Assembly (NCBI GenBank): GCA_937988795.1
Contig: CALKHY010000005.1
Location: forward strand, 1-5,244
Length of the DNA stretch: 5,244 bases
DNA from: an uncultured Candidatus Saccharibacteria bacterium
GTDB taxonomy: Bacteria; Patescibacteriota; Saccharimonadia; Saccharimonadales; UBA4665
Direction: 5' to 3'
Shown here: positions 4,301 to 5,244 of the stretch, piece after piece
Layout: every line of letters starts with the position of its first letter
Position numbering within the stretch: the stretch's first letter is position 1
Notes under the pieces: generated by a model
Database searches by the model: none
What the model saw: the letters and a program-made list of their open reading frames with translations, nothing else
Told to the model about the DNA's origin: nothing
Translations under genes and position numbers: made by a program

Positions 4301-4639
4301 ATGAGAACGACCCTTAAAATAGCAGCGGTAAGTAGCATAATACTGCTACTTTTTTTGTTTACAACCAAGCCGCAGTCTGTGCCCTCGATTTTTCTCATAG
4401 TGCCCTTCGTGCTGTTGTTTATCATTATTACGAGCAGCGTTCCGCTGGCACTTAGTGCGTGGCAGTTGCCTGGAGCAAAGGCCATAAGGGTGGGCGTAAC
4501 TATAGCGTCGGTATTGGTGCTTCTGTTAGGGTTTCAATCGCTCGGACAGCTGACCGCAGGGGATGTATTTGCTGTAGTTGTGCTTTTTAGTGTCGCCTAT
4601 TTTTATGCCTCCAGGCTGGGTATACGTTTTACAGGATAG
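4301..4639 (+). CDS. Small four-helix membrane protein, unknown function
   Basis: The product is a hydrophobic 112-residue protein that I do not recognise. Four membrane helices are apparent at about residues 5-21, 28-51, 62-80 and 86-104, joined by short loops (TTKPQSVPS, SAWQLPGAKAIR, LGQLTAG), with a basic tail (SRLGIRF). No signal-peptidase site, cysteines or catalytic motif is evident. I chose the ATG at 4301 because translation from the frame's earlier GTG (4268) begins inside the inverted repeat and adds a polar non-membrane stretch. The ribosome site is weak (GGGA about 6 nt upstream). It is first in a same-strand group with the two genes downstream, which suggests a role at the envelope, perhaps with the secretion-like protein that follows. 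Its expression may depend on the structured region in front of it. Confidence 0.8.
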   Translation: MRTTLKIAAVSSIILLLFLFTTKPQSVPSIFLIVPFVLLFIIITSSVPLALSAWQLPGAKAIRVGVTIASVLVLLLGFQSLGQLTAGDVFAVVVLFSVAYFYASRLGIRFTG

Positions 4640-4679
4640 GGATGTTGGGGTACGGCTCATGGTTAACTTATAGGCGGGC

Positions 4680-4688
4680 TGTTATAAT
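4680..4688 (+). promoter_or_regulatory. Extended -10 promoter before the 110-aa gene
   Basis: TGTTATAAT is a perfect extended -10 (TG 4680-4681, TATAAT 4683-4688). Start should fall at 4694-4697, only 2-5 nt before the ATG at 4699. Transcripts from it would be leaderless or nearly so. The -35 region (TGGTTA at 4660-4665) is weak. Confidence 0.5.
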
Positions 4689-4698
4689 AGAGAAGATT

Positions 4699-5031
4699 AT
4701 GGATCCTAATGCTAACCACATAACAGGCATGAATTTGTCTGACGGGAACGGGCAAGATGTTGCTGGCATCCCTGCTGCTCCGATGGGCGGTAGTATCCAA
4801 AGTGCGCCGCCTCAGCAGATCGCGCCAATTGCGCAGCCTTCTCAAGTTGCAGATGGGGCATTGTCGGACGAAGAGCTTGACCAGTTGTGGGTGAATAAGG
4901 CCAAGGATATTGTCGAGCAGACAAAAACAGATCCTTTTACTTTAAGCAAAGAAATAAACAAGATAAAAGCCGAATATCTTAAGGTTCGTTTTGATAAAGA
5001 CTTAAATATTAGCGACAAGAATCCGCAATGA
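4699..5031 (+). CDS. Conserved-looking soluble protein, unknown function (CPR secretion-operon neighbour?)
   Basis: The 110-residue protein has two parts. Residues 1-55 form a low-complexity, disordered-looking stretch rich in Gly, Pro, Ala, Gln and Ser (AAPMGGSIQSAPPQQIAPIAQ). Residues 56-110 form a charged helical segment (LSDEELDQLWVNKAKDIVEQ...LSKEINKIKAEYLKVRFDKD). No signal peptide or membrane helix is present. The helical part resembles, from memory, small proteins beside large ATPase genes in Saccharibacteria; that is inference. I chose the ATG at 4699 since MDPNANHITG looks like a native N-terminus and a perfect extended -10 lies just upstream. An ATG at 4642 (AGGA at 5 nt, 2 nt after the previous stop) would add 19 residues and favour translation coupled to the upstream gene. 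The stop overlaps the next start as ATGA. Confidence 0.85.
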   Translation: MDPNANHITGMNLSDGNGQDVAGIPAAPMGGSIQSAPPQQIAPIAQPSQVADGALSDEELDQLWVNKAKDIVEQTKTDPFTLSKEINKIKAEYLKVRFDKDLNISDKNPQ

Positions 5032-5244
5032 CATTCCTGTTTATTGTACTGGCACTACTCCTCGTACTGGCATTAGTGGTAGCTCCTATTATGTTCATTC
5101 AGGCTAGGACGCGAATACGCGAGCAGAAAAATTATGAGCGCGGCCTTAAGATGGTCCCCTTACTCATACATTTGCCGCCGCCCAGCGATGATACTGAGGT
5201 AGCGGGCAGGGATGTGCGTGATCTGGTGGACGAGAACATATCAA
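5028..5244 (+). CDS. N-terminus of membrane-anchored protein, possibly a CPR VirD4/HerA-like ATPase (3' cut by window)
   Basis: An ATG at 5028 overlaps the previous stop (ATGA), so translation is coupled. The visible 72 residues start with one strong membrane helix (about 2-24, FLFIVLALLLVLALVVAP). A basic stop-transfer stretch follows (QARTRIREQKNYERGLK), then MVPLLIHLPPPSDD and a charged segment ending RDLVDENIS. A single N-terminal anchor followed by a large cytoplasmic body is typical of coupling-type ATPases. The LLIHLPPPSDD...DENIS pattern resembles, from memory, the large proteins annotated in Saccharibacteria as type IV secretory or VirD4/VirB4-like. The ATPase domain itself would lie beyond the window, so function cannot be shown here. 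The gene is certainly incomplete at 5244. Confidence 0.85.
   Translation, partial: MTFLFIVLALLLVLALVVAPIMFIQARTRIREQKNYERGLKMVPLLIHLPPPSDDTEVAGRDVRDLVDENIS

Overview
This is probably a Patescibacteria (CPR) fragment, and Candidatus Saccharibacteria (TM7) is my best guess. The reasons are the overall feel of the proteins and a short operon at the right end whose products look like the conserved CPR type IV secretion/VirD4-like neighbourhood. TGA serves as an ordinary stop at 5029-5031, which argues against the recoded CPR lineages in which TGA encodes glycine. The taxonomic call is inference. The left edge is a true contig end: bases 1-27 are an Illumina TruSeq read-2 adapter remnant, so genomic sequence starts at about base 28.

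Layout, left to right. Positions 28-531 (+) hold an RNase HI-type nuclease whose 5' end is lost at the adapter junction. Positions 569-965 (+) hold the RNase P RNA gene rnpB, with an extended -10 promoter just in front of it. A perfect bidirectional intrinsic terminator at 966-1006 ends rnpB and also the translation operon converging from the right. That operon (- strand) is infC-rpmI-rplT (IF3, L35, L20), read from a strong promoter at 2112-2140. infC appears to start at a non-canonical AUC codon (2068-2070) with an ideal Shine-Dalgarno sequence, echoing the AUU start that lets E. coli IF3 autoregulate. Further upstream on the - strand is a ComM/YifB-family AAA+ ATPase gene (coding to 3671, or open to 3857). 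It has a perfect -35 TTGACA promoter and what looks like a structured leader of about 190 nt with three hairpins, the last terminator-like.

Positions 3899-4300 form an intergenic region of about 400 bp with no protein gene. It is dense in inverted repeats, A-rich linkers, a recurring TAGTAAG/CTTACTA word, tandem TATAAT boxes and promoter-like sequences. It is a good candidate for an undescribed structured RNA or long regulated leader. The strand is unresolved: a - strand small RNA at 4117-4230 and a + strand leader for the next gene both have support.

The right end (+) carries a small four-helix membrane protein (4301-4639), a soluble Pro/Gln-rich to helical protein of 110 aa (4699-5031), and, overlapping its stop by ATGA, the N-terminus of a membrane-anchored protein (5028 to the window end). 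That last protein resembles the large CPR VirD4/HerA-like ATPases. The left and centre are core housekeeping (RNA processing, translation initiation, ribosome). ComM-type ATPases act in DNA uptake and recombination, and the right end may concern a secretion or conjugation-like apparatus.
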